DNA of 23,855 bases from Aedoeadaptatus acetigenes (GTDB taxonomy: Bacteria; Bacillota; Clostridia; Tissierellales; Peptoniphilaceae), in the NCBI RefSeq assembly GCF_025566985.1, contig NZ_JAOQJD010000017.1, forward strand, positions 1-23,855, given 5' to 3'. Below, piece after piece: positions 14,494 through 21,955 of the stretch (position 1 is its first letter; every line of letters begins with the position of its first letter). The notes beneath the pieces were generated by a model. The model was not told where the DNA came from and did not search any database. It saw nothing but the letters and a program-made list of their open reading frames with translations. Both the position numbers and the translations under genes were made by a program.

Positions 14494-15176
14494 CAGTCCC
14501 GTCTCCTTCCCAGGGAAATAAATCGCAGCAAGGTGCCGATGGCCGTGAGCAGGCTCGCAACATAGGTGAGGGCCGCCGCGGAAAGGATGCGCTCCACGCC
14601 CACCATTTCTTCTCCGGATAAGACGCCGTCGGCTAATATGGCCTTGGCCCGGCGACTGGCGTCGTATTCCACGGGAAGTGTCATCAATTGAAACAAGACG
14701 GTAATGGCAAAAAGGGCGATGCCTAATTTCATCAAAGGTTCAAAGGCAAACAGGCCGATAAGGATGAAAAGAAAAGAAAGATTCGATCCCAAATTTGCCG
14801 CAGGCACGATGGTGTTTCTGAATTTAAGGGGCGCATAGGATTCGTTGTGTTGAATGGCGTGGCCGCATTCGTGGGCGGCGATGCCCAGGGCCGCGATGGA
14901 TGTGGAATCGTAGACCGGATCGGACAGGCGCAGCACCTTTTGTGTCGGATCGTAGTGGTCAGTTAGGCTCCCCCGCACGCGGTCCACGCGCACGTCGTAA
15001 ATGCCGTGGCCTCTCAAGATCATTTCCGCCACGGAGCGGCCGGTAAGGCCTTCGCGATTGGTGACGCGGCTGTATTTGTCGAAATTTGTCTTGATTTTCG
15101 ATTGGGCGTAAAGAGCCAAGAGAAAGCCGGGAAGAATATAAATCAAGTAATCCCAATTATAGTACATGCCGTACAT
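14493..15176 (-). CDS. yugP: Membrane zinc metallopeptidase (YugP family)
   Basis: This 227-residue membrane protein of the YugP/neutral zinc metallopeptidase family has the zinc-binding HECGH motif (102-106) followed by AIQHN, a further acidic residue in LPVEYDASRRA (E170), and likely membrane segments at about 9-25, 125-147, 150-168 and 198-220. The enzyme's natural substrate is not known. In clostridia the gene is regularly found between fmt and rsmB; in B. subtilis yugP is elsewhere. The ATG at 15174-15176 overlaps the fmt stop by one base (TAATG). M4 is an alternative start. Confidence 0.93.
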   Translation of the reverse strand: MYGMYYNWDYLIYILPGFLLALYAQSKIKTNFDKYSRVTNREGLTGRSVAEMILRGHGIYDVRVDRVRGSLTDHYDPTQKVLRLSDPVYDSTSIAALGIAAHECGHAIQHNESYAPLKFRNTIVPAANLGSNLSFLFILIGLFAFEPLMKLGIALFAITVLFQLMTLPVEYDASRRAKAILADGVLSGEEMVGVERILSAAALTYVASLLTAIGTLLRFISLGRRRD

Positions 15177-16090
15177 TAGATTTCTCCCTTCTCATCCAAG
15201 TGGGCACCGGCAAGATAAGAGCCGATGGCCATGCGTTTTTTCCCGGGACGTTGGATTTCCTTTAATAAGACGGCGCCGTCTTTGGTTCCGATCCACAGCT
15301 TCTTTTTCGTCGCTTTATAATGACCTGTCGGTACCTTTTCATCGCTTACTTCGCCGTCGTAAACCTTTAGGCGCTCGTCCCGAAAGAGGAAATGGGCACC
15401 GGGCTCCGGCGAGAAGGCGCGAATTTTTCGTACAAATTCCTTCGCCGTCAGCTCGTCGGCGTGAAGAGCCAAAAGCTCGTCGTCGATTTTCGCCGCATAG
15501 GTGGCCGCATCATGGTCCTGTTCCGTAAAGGTGACGGTTCCTTTTTCAAGATCCGTAACAAATTCTCGGATTAAATCCGCACCGAAATCCGCCAATTCGT
15601 CGTGAATGGCGCCGAAATTTTTGTCGCCGATCGGCGTTCTTTTCACATCATAGACAGCGCCGCTGTCCAGTCCCGCTTCCACTTTCATGAGGCTCACGCC
15701 GGTTTCTTCATCGCCGTTAAGAATGGCCCACTGCATAGGCGCCGCGCCCCGATACTTCGGGAGCAGGGAGCTGTGGACGTTCACGATGTGTTTCTTCGGC
15801 AGAGCCAGCACGTCTTCCGACAGAATTTGTCCGTAGGCCACGACGACGAAAAGATCCGCTTCCTGGGCTCTCAGTTTTTCCAGTGCTTCTTCCGTGTTGC
15901 AACTATGGGGCTGAAAGACCTCGATGCCCAAGGCTTCGGCGCGGATCTTCACCGGCGTGGGCAAGAGCTTTTTCCCGCGGCCTTTTTTCTTATCTTCTCG
16001 GGTCACGACCAAGGTGACGTCGCAGATTTCGTTTAAGGCATTCAGTGTGGGCACGGCAAAATCAGGCGTGCCGAAAAAGACCGCTTTCAT
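15176..16090 (-). CDS. fmt: Methionyl-tRNA formyltransferase
   Basis: Fmt formylates the initiator Met-tRNA using 10-formyltetrahydrofolate. The 304-residue length is typical. The N-terminal Rossmann domain begins with MKAVFFGTPDFAVP; the catalytic core has N104 and H106 (NVHSSLLPKYRGAAP, 104-118) and D142 (in VEAGLDSGAVYD), and the C-terminal OB-type domain binds tRNA. The start is fixed by the TAATG overlap with the def stop (16090). It forms the classic def-fmt pair. Confidence 0.97.
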   Translation of the reverse strand: MKAVFFGTPDFAVPTLNALNEICDVTLVVTREDKKKGRGKKLLPTPVKIRAEALGIEVFQPHSCNTEEALEKLRAQEADLFVVVAYGQILSEDVLALPKKHIVNVHSSLLPKYRGAAPMQWAILNGDEETGVSLMKVEAGLDSGAVYDVKRTPIGDKNFGAIHDELADFGADLIREFVTDLEKGTVTFTEQDHDAATYAAKIDDELLALHADELTAKEFVRKIRAFSPEPGAHFLFRDERLKVYDGEVSDEKVPTGHYKATKKKLWIGTKDGAVLLKEIQRPGKKRMAIGSYLAGAHLDEKGEI

Positions 16091-16572
16091 TACTCCGCCT
16101 CGCTCTCGCTCGACCTGTCGACATCGTACATTTCATCGGTCAGATCCGTGTAGAGAATCCCCTCTAGATGGTCCATTTCGTGTTGGATGATTCGGGCGAG
16201 AAAATCTTCCGCTTCCAAGGTCTTCTCTTCCCCGTCGCGGTCGGTGTAGTTGATTTTGATCTTTTCAAAGCGTTTCACCTTGCCGACGCGTTCCGGGACG
16301 CTTAAACAGCCTTCCAAAGCCTCAGACGACCCTTCTTCCGCCACGCGCTCGGGATTAATGAGCACGATCTTCGTTCCTTCGTAATCGTCGATGACGATGA
16401 GTTGTTTTAATTTGCCGATTTGCACGGCGGCCAGGCCCACGCCCTGAGCCTCGTACATGGTTTCGTACATATCGTCGATGAGGCGATGGATATCCTCGTC
16501 GATAACCTCCACCTTTCGGGACTTTTTGCGCAATATGGGATCGCCGTCGATGCGAATTTGTAATTTTGCCAT
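16090..16572 (-). CDS. def: Peptide deformylase
   Basis: Def removes the formyl group from nascent protein N-termini. All three motifs are present in this 160-residue type 1-like enzyme: GVGLAAVQ (44-51), EGCLSVP (metal ligand C89) and QHEMDH (metal ligands H131 and H135, catalytic E132). The C-terminus is short and acidic (SSESEAE). The ATG at 16570-16572 follows AAGGAAG and lies 23 bases after the priA stop. Confidence 0.97.
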   Translation of the reverse strand: MAKLQIRIDGDPILRKKSRKVEVIDEDIHRLIDDMYETMYEAQGVGLAAVQIGKLKQLIVIDDYEGTKIVLINPERVAEEGSSEALEGCLSVPERVGKVKRFEKIKINYTDRDGEEKTLEAEDFLARIIQHEMDHLEGILYTDLTDEMYDVDRSSESEAE

Positions 16573-16595
16573 TCTTCACTTCCTTCTCTTTCACT

Positions 16596-18893
16596 TTATC
16601 CGTCTATTTCTATGCTTATGGTAATCTCTTTTTCCGCTTGCGTACGGTAGTAATACATCAATACCCGTTTTAAAGCCTTTAATAGAGGCCGAAACTCCTT
16701 TGGCCAGACTTTTGCTAAAATCGACACATGTCTTTTATTTTTAATTTTCGGCTGCTCCACGGGATTGGCCACGAGCATATCGAACTGCTCGTGTTTGTTG
16801 ATGGCCTCCAGGGTTTTTTTCCAGTTCAAGGCCACCTGATCCACGTCCCCGGTGCCCCGAATGTGAATCTTCACTAAGTGCACATAGGGCGGATACAAGA
16901 AGCGCTTGCGCTCCTCCATCTCCCGGTGAAAAAAGGGCTCGTAACTTCGCTCTTTCGCGTATTGAATGCTGTAATTATCGGGATTGTAGGTTTGGATCAC
17001 AGCGCGGCCTTTGTGTTTACCCCGGCCGGCCCTGCCCGCCACTTGGGTCAGGAGCTGGTAGGTTTTTTCCTGGGCCTTGTAGTCGGAAACGAAAAGGGAC
17101 AAATCCGCCGCCACGACGCCGACAAAGACCACATTTTCAAAGTCAAAGCCCTTGGCGAGCATTTGCGTGCCCACGAGAATGTCCACCTTTTTTTCATTCA
17201 TGGCTTCGTAGACCTTCTCGTAATTTCCCTTTTGCGCCATGGTATCTTTGTCCATGCGATAGACCCTGGCCTCCGGGAATTTATTTTTTATCCAAGACTC
17301 CACCTGCTCCGTGCCGATGCCAAATTGTTTTAAGTACTCGCTCCCGCAGACGGGGCAGGTTCTCGGCATGGGCTTGGTTCTGCCGCAATAATGGCAGTGG
17401 AGGCGGTGGGTTCGCCGGTGATAGACCATGGAAATGTCGCAGGCGTCGCATTCGATGACGTGGCCGCAGCTTCGGCAGCTCACGAATTGGCTGTAGCCCC
17501 GGCGATTAATGAAGAGTATGGCCTGTTTCTTCGCCTTTAAGGCTTCCTCAAGGCCTTCCACCATGCGCTCGGAGAGGATTTCCACATTGCCCTTAAAGAG
17601 CTCTTCCCGCATGTCCACGATCTCCACCGGCGATGCCTCCGTTTTTTTCGGATCCCCCACCAATCGGTGAAGCTCTACATCTTCGCCGCAGCGAGCGTAG
17701 GTAATCACCGAAGGGGTCGCCGAGCCGTAAACCACCTTGCCGCCTTCAAAGCGCACGCGCATTTCCGCCACGTCCCGCACATTGTAGCGAAGGCCTTCTC
17801 GGTAGTCGTAGCTCTCTTCCTGTTCCTCGTCGATAAAAATATAGCCCAGCTCGGGCACGGGGGAAAACACCGCCGACCGTGCGCCGACGACGATGCGACC
17901 CGGCTCTTCTTTCAGCCGAATCCACGCTGCGGCCTTTTCCCCTTCGGAGCGGCGGGAATGCAGGATGTCCACCTTCCCGGGAAAGCGGGCCGACAGACGG
18001 TGCACCATTTGTGTGGCCAGGCCGATTTCCGGAACGATGATCAGAGACGACTTCCCTTCATCCATGGCGCGCTGCGCCAATTGCATGTAGACTTCCGTCT
18101 TGCCGCTTCCCGTCTTGCCGTAGAGGAGATGAACGGGCCGCTTAGATTCGGCAATGCCTTCGATGGCCGCGACCTGATCCTTTCGCAAAACCGGCGCTCT
18201 GTCCGGAATCGCGGCATCGGGATCCGCCGGGGCGACGGCGCCTCGCTTGATTAAGCTGTCAACAGGACTCGTGGAGAGCCCAGTCCTTTTGGTGATCTCG
18301 GCCTTTGAAAGAGGCGGAGAATTTTTCAATAGATCGAAGACAAGGGCCTGTTTTTCGGTCATGGGTCCGTCGTAATCGCCGGAGGCGACGTATTTTTCCA
18401 CCACTCTTTTCTTCACGGGCTGTGTGCCGCGAAAGCGAACGGCGACTTTCTTCGCCTCGATCAGACGATCCAACTTGTCTGTGGGAATTTTCTCCGTCGC
18501 AAGGGCCTCCGCGCCTTGAAAAATACCCGCCACTTCCTCGTCGTCAATTAATTTTACCGCCACCTCTTCCACGCCGCCTAAGACATATTTCGGAAGGAGG
18601 GGTTGAAAGGCCTGCACATAGGAGGTGACGAAGATCTCCCGCATTTTCATGCCCAGGGCGATGGCGGATTCCGTCAGTATGGGTCGCCTGTCCAGGACCT
18701 GGATCACGGATTTTAATTTCTTGCCTTCGTCCTTGCCGATTCTTAAAACCACCGCCGTCTCCGGCTTGTTTCCGCGACCGAAGGGAACGATGACGCGCTT
18801 GCCCACAATGGCCGCATCCTCGCCGCCGTAGGCATAGGAATAGAGTTGATCGATTTGCGGCAAGGCCTTGTCTAAATACACATCTACAATCAT
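16596..18893 (-). CDS. priA: Primosomal replication-restart helicase PriA
   Basis: PriA recognises abandoned replication forks and reloads the replicative helicase. The 765-residue protein has the N-terminal 3'-DNA-binding domain (PFGRGNKPETAVV, about 37-50), a winged-helix part (about 178-225), motif I GKTGSGKT (259-266), a motif II that reads DEEQ (355-358) where DEEH is usual, motif III GSATPS (390-395), a zinc-binding insertion with four CxxC pairs (CRSC, CDAC, CHYC, CPVC), and motif VI VAGRAGRG. The ATG at 18891-18893 follows AGGGAG. It lies behind a terminator-like hairpin at the coaBC stop. The coaBC-priA-def-fmt order is standard in Firmicutes. Confidence 0.96.
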   Translation of the reverse strand: MIVDVYLDKALPQIDQLYSYAYGGEDAAIVGKRVIVPFGRGNKPETAVVLRIGKDEGKKLKSVIQVLDRRPILTESAIALGMKMREIFVTSYVQAFQPLLPKYVLGGVEEVAVKLIDDEEVAGIFQGAEALATEKIPTDKLDRLIEAKKVAVRFRGTQPVKKRVVEKYVASGDYDGPMTEKQALVFDLLKNSPPLSKAEITKRTGLSTSPVDSLIKRGAVAPADPDAAIPDRAPVLRKDQVAAIEGIAESKRPVHLLYGKTGSGKTEVYMQLAQRAMDEGKSSLIIVPEIGLATQMVHRLSARFPGKVDILHSRRSEGEKAAAWIRLKEEPGRIVVGARSAVFSPVPELGYIFIDEEQEESYDYREGLRYNVRDVAEMRVRFEGGKVVYGSATPSVITYARCGEDVELHRLVGDPKKTEASPVEIVDMREELFKGNVEILSERMVEGLEEALKAKKQAILFINRRGYSQFVSCRSCGHVIECDACDISMVYHRRTHRLHCHYCGRTKPMPRTCPVCGSEYLKQFGIGTEQVESWIKNKFPEARVYRMDKDTMAQKGNYEKVYEAMNEKKVDILVGTQMLAKGFDFENVVFVGVVAADLSLFVSDYKAQEKTYQLLTQVAGRAGRGKHKGRAVIQTYNPDNYSIQYAKERSYEPFFHREMEERKRFLYPPYVHLVKIHIRGTGDVDQVALNWKKTLEAINKHEQFDMLVANPVEQPKIKNKRHVSILAKVWPKEFRPLLKALKRVLMYYYRTQAEKEITISIEIDG

Positions 18894-18911
18894 AGTCGCT
18901 CCCTATAATAC

Positions 18912-18938
18912 AAAAAAAGCTAGAATGTTCTAGCTTTT
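18912..18938 (-). terminator. Terminator/attenuator hairpin overlapping the coaBC stop codon, upstream of priA
   Basis: In minus-strand RNA a 10-bp stem (AAAAGCUAGA with UCUAGCUUUU) closes an ACAU loop and is followed by a run of seven U. The UAG stop of coaBC (18930-18932) lies inside the 5' arm. The U-tract ends 18 bases before the priA ATG, so there is no room for a full promoter downstream. Ribosomes terminating on coaBC would cover the 5' arm and could prevent folding. Confidence 0.7.
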
Positions 18939-20126
18939 CAGGTCTCTCTCTACCCGGTCCAATATGGCGGCGGCCAAATCACTTTTATCCATCATGGGCA
19001 ATTCTTCGTCGGTGCCGTCGGCGGAAAAAATGTGCACGTGGTTCGTGTCGCTGCCGAAACCTGCCTTGGCTTCGGTAATGTTATTGGCCACGATAAAATT
19101 AAAGTTCTTCTCTTTCAATTTCTTTTTCGCGTAGTCGGCCATATTGTGGCTTTCCGCGGCAAAGCCTACGATGACCCGATCGCCCTTCATGGCGCCGAAG
19201 TGTTTGGCGATGTCCGGATTCGGCGAAAATTCCACGGCCATGAGGCCGCCTTCCCGCTTCTTGATCTTTTCGGCGGCGTAGGTCTTGGGCTTGTAGTCGC
19301 TGGGCGCCGCCGATTTAATCAGCACGTCGGTATCGTCAAACTTCGCTTCCACGGCCTTAAACATATCCTCGGTGGATTCCACGGGAACAAAGTCCACGCC
19401 CTTCGGCACCTTTAAATTGCTCGGTCCCGAAATTAAATGCACCTTCGCGCCTCGTGCCGCCGCTTCCTGTGCGATGGCATAGCCCATTTTCCCCGTGCTG
19501 TGATTGCTCAAAAAGCGCACGGGATCCATGCGTTCCTTCGTGGGACCCGCCGTCACGGTGAGATCCACGCCGGCCATGGTCTTCTCCGTTAAGGCCATGA
19601 GGATGTAATCCACGATGTCTTCCGGCTCGAGCATCTTCCCTTCGCCTACGTCTTGGCAGGCCAGGAGCCCTTCCGCCGTGGGAAGAATCTCATACTGCTT
19701 GCGGTTTTTTAAAACTTTCAGGGCCTCTTGGGTCGCATCGGCCCGGAGCATCTGCGTGTTCATTGCCGGGGCGATGAGAATGGGCGCCGTCGTGGCCAGA
19801 GCCACGGTGGTGAGCATGTTGTCGGCGATGCCGTAGGCCAATTTGGCCATGGTGTTTGCCGTCGCCGGTGCGATCACCATGACATCGGCCCATTTGGCCA
19901 GAGCAATGTGTTCCACATCCATATTGTTCAATTGATCGAACATATCCACGTGAACGACTTCATTGCTCATGGTCTGAAAGGTAAGGGGCGTGACAAATTT
20001 TGTAGCAGCCTCCGTCATCACCACCTTGACTTCCATGCCAAGTTTTTTTAATCGGCTGACGATGGCCGGCGCCTTGTAGGCAGCGATGCCGCCGGTGACG
20101 CCGAGAAGAACGTGTTTATTCTTCAT
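18930..20126 (-). CDS. coaBC: Bifunctional phosphopantothenoylcysteine decarboxylase/phosphopantothenate-cysteine ligase CoaBC
   Basis: CoaBC carries out two middle steps of coenzyme A synthesis: CTP-dependent ligation of cysteine to phosphopantothenate (CoaB) and FMN-dependent decarboxylation (CoaC). From the chosen start it is 398 residues. The CoaC half has GVTGGIAAYKAP (9-20), catalytic H73, PAMN (120-123) and C157 in LLACQDVGEGKM. The CoaB half (from about 187) has TAGPTKERMDPVRF, N208 in FLSNHSTGKMG and the ANNI segment. The ATG at 20124-20126 is chosen because GAGGAGG lies 9 bases upstream inside the end of rpoZ; starts further upstream (20210) would read the rpoZ gene in another frame. 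It overlaps rpoZ by 11 bases. Confidence 0.96.
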   Translation of the reverse strand: MKNKHVLLGVTGGIAAYKAPAIVSRLKKLGMEVKVVMTEAATKFVTPLTFQTMSNEVVHVDMFDQLNNMDVEHIALAKWADVMVIAPATANTMAKLAYGIADNMLTTVALATTAPILIAPAMNTQMLRADATQEALKVLKNRKQYEILPTAEGLLACQDVGEGKMLEPEDIVDYILMALTEKTMAGVDLTVTAGPTKERMDPVRFLSNHSTGKMGYAIAQEAAARGAKVHLISGPSNLKVPKGVDFVPVESTEDMFKAVEAKFDDTDVLIKSAAPSDYKPKTYAAEKIKKREGGLMAVEFSPNPDIAKHFGAMKGDRVIVGFAAESHNMADYAKKKLKEKNFNFIVANNITEAKAGFGSDTNHVHIFSADGTDEELPMMDKSDLAAAILDRVERDLKS

Positions 20127-20406
20127 CGACCGCTTCCTCCTCTTCGACCATGGCAAGCTCTCTCTGAAGTGCCTCTTCGCGGCGAGCTTTTTCTTCCATG
20201 ATCGCTTCAAAGCGTTCTTTGCTCGTAAATTTCACGGCGCCTTGGTTAATTTCTTCCAGAGAAATGGACACGGGGTTTTCCAGATCCGTATCGATTAAAG
20301 CCTCTTCGCCGTCCACCAGTTCCCTGGCGCGGTTGGAAACCAAGGTCGCCAACGCGTAGCGGCTATTGGTAATTTTCGAAATTTCGCCAAATGATAAAAT
20401 ATTCAT
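20116..20406 (-). CDS. rpoZ: DNA-directed RNA polymerase omega subunit
   Basis: Omega helps assemble RNA polymerase and, in some bacteria, binds (p)ppGpp. This 96-residue protein has the family core SKITNSRYALATLVSNRARELVDGE (broken here: ITNSRYALATLV and SNRAREL), a SLEEINQGAVKF segment and an acidic, coiled C-terminal tail (EEKARREEAL and a run of glutamates). The ATG at 20404-20406 overlaps the gmk stop as ATGA. gmk-rpoZ-coaBC is a conserved cluster. Confidence 0.96.
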   Translation of the reverse strand: MNILSFGEISKITNSRYALATLVSNRARELVDGEEALIDTDLENPVSISLEEINQGAVKFTSKERFEAIMEEKARREEALQRELAMVEEEEAVDEE

Positions 20407-21020
20407 CGTATCGCCTTTCTATCTACAATGTCCTTTTTAATGTTCTTGTATCGTTTCACCCGAAGTTTTTCCGCCGCAATAATGTTTTCGATGTCCTTTA
20501 CCGCCTGATCCACCTTGTCGTTGACGACGAAATAGTCGTATTTTCCGACAAAGTCCAGTTCCTTAAAGGCATTGGCAAAGCGGGTTTCAATGTCTTTTTC
20601 ACTTTCGGTGCCGCGGCTGACAATTCGGTGTTTCAGCTCTTCCATGGTGGGAGGAAGGAGGAAAATAAACACGGCTTCTTTGTATTTGTCCTTAATTTGA
20701 AGGGCGCCCTGCACGTCGATTTCCAATAAGACGATTTCGCCCTTTTCAATTTCCTGAAATACAAATTCCTTGGGCGTGCCGTAGTAATTCGTGTGCACGT
20801 GGGCATACTCCAAGAGTTCGTCGTTCTTCACCATGTTCTTAAATTCTTCTTCCGTCTTAAAGAAGTAGTTTTCTCCGTCGATTTCCATTGATCTCGGCTT
20901 TCTCGTGGTCACCGAGGTGGAAAATTTAACTTCGTGATTTTTCGCCATTAAGGCTTCGCTGACGGTACCTTTTCCGCTACCTGAGGGACCGGAAAGTACC
21001 AATAAAAATCCTTTTGACAC
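20403..21020 (-). CDS. gmk: Guanylate kinase
   Basis: Gmk phosphorylates GMP to GDP with ATP. The 205-residue protein has the P-loop GPSGSGKG (11-18), the GMP-binding block TTRKPRSMEIDGENY with the following FF-T/EEF segment, and the EIDVQGALQI motif. The start codon is GTG (21018-21020), chosen because MSKGFLLVLSGPSGSGKG fits the family and AAGGCGGG lies upstream; no in-frame ATG fits. It lies 20 bases after yicC; in many Firmicutes the remA gene sits in this gap but is missing here. Confidence 0.97.
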   Translation of the reverse strand: MSKGFLLVLSGPSGSGKGTVSEALMAKNHEVKFSTSVTTRKPRSMEIDGENYFFKTEEEFKNMVKNDELLEYAHVHTNYYGTPKEFVFQEIEKGEIVLLEIDVQGALQIKDKYKEAVFIFLLPPTMEELKHRIVSRGTESEKDIETRFANAFKELDFVGKYDYFVVNDKVDQAVKDIENIIAAEKLRVKRYKNIKKDIVDRKAIR

Positions 21021-21040
21021 CTGACACCCGCCTTGTCTTT

Positions 21041-21895
21041 TTACTCTATATTTGCAACTTGTTCCCGTAAATGATCGATGAGGGTTTTTACTTCCACAAT
21101 GTCGTGTAAAATCCCCAAATGTCTGGATTTGCTGGCGATCGTATTGGCTTCTCTGAACATTTCCTGCAAGAGAAAATCCAAACGTCGACCGACAGAACCT
21201 TTACCGTTCATTATAACATTAAATTGGTCTATGTGAGAAATCAGACGCGCAATTTCTTCTTCGATGGACATTTTTTCGTAGAGCAGAGCAAGCTCCGTGG
21301 AAAATCGAGGAAGATCCAATTCGTATTCTCCCATGATTTCTTTCACCCGCATGCTGAAAGACTCTTTTTCTTCCGCCTTTTCATCCGCGGCCGCCGATTG
21401 AATCGCTTCGACGTAATCGGCGAGCTTTGCCAGATTCGTTTCCAAAACCTGCTTTAAATTCGCGCCTTCTTTTTCACGCATGGTTAAGAGATCCGAAAAG
21501 GCCCCATGGAAGGCCTCCTTTAATAACGCTTCGTCAAGATCGAGGGCCTCGTCTGTTCCCTGTTTAATGACGCCGGGTCGCTCCAAAAGCCAGGCCACTT
21601 CCGCGGGCCGAGCTGCGCCCTTTTCCCGCAATATTCGCTCGTAAAAGGCGTAGGCTTCCGGATCGAAACGAAGATCTGTATTCGACTCCCCTTCCGTGCG
21701 CACAAACACGTCGAAGTGGCCCCGCTTCGCCTCTTTAGCAATGGCGGATTTCACCATTTGCTCCAAGGCGGGCGCTTCCGCCATTCCTTTGATCCGAATA
21801 TCCAAATTTTTATGATTCACCGATTTTACCGTCACATTCAGCTTCATGCCGTCTTTGACGATTTCACTTGAGCCGAAGCCCGTCATACTGTTCAT
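21041..21895 (-). CDS. yicC: YicC/YloC family endoribonuclease
   Basis: YicC-family proteins are hexameric endoribonucleases implicated in small-RNA and mRNA decay. The 284-residue protein starts with the hallmark MNSMTGFG and ends with RRLDFLLQEMFREANTIASK, containing the conserved acidic and arginine residues of the C-terminal (DUF1732) part; the central region is helical. The ATG at 21893-21895 is chosen because GAGGAGG lies 6 bases upstream; a start at 21922 is unlikely since it overlaps the -10 box. It is the first gene of the 15-gene minus-strand operon and is divergent from rqcH. Confidence 0.93.
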   Translation of the reverse strand: MNSMTGFGSSEIVKDGMKLNVTVKSVNHKNLDIRIKGMAEAPALEQMVKSAIAKEAKRGHFDVFVRTEGESNTDLRFDPEAYAFYERILREKGAARPAEVAWLLERPGVIKQGTDEALDLDEALLKEAFHGAFSDLLTMREKEGANLKQVLETNLAKLADYVEAIQSAAADEKAEEKESFSMRVKEIMGEYELDLPRFSTELALLYEKMSIEEEIARLISHIDQFNVIMNGKGSVGRRLDFLLQEMFREANTIASKSRHLGILHDIVEVKTLIDHLREQVANIE

Positions 21896-21913
21896 AGACG
21901 CCTCCTCTATGGT

Positions 21914-21919
21914 ATTATA
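21914..21919 (-). promoter_or_regulatory. -10 box of the yicC-gmk-...-thiN operon promoter
   Basis: A perfect TATAAT on the minus strand lies 18 bases before the yicC ATG, giving a very short leader of about 12 bases that is almost entirely the GAGGAGG ribosome binding site. The -35 region (about 21937-21943, TTCTGT/TTTCTG) is weak. A possible TATTAT -10 for the divergent rqcH gene overlaps it at 21913-21918. Confidence 0.55.
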
Positions 21920-21955
21920 CATGATACGACCCGAAGACAGAAAGGGAGGTATTCA

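Noticed and set aside
18894..18911. Possible independent priA promoter (TATTAT at 18905-18910)
   Set aside because: No -35 box at 16-18 bases, and the start site would leave only about 5 bases before the ATG, losing the ribosome binding site.
20127..20210. N-terminal extension of coaBC by 28 residues
   Set aside because: The extra part is rpoZ sequence read in another frame (Lys/Arg-rich, no similarity); GAGGAGG sits before the ATG at 20126.
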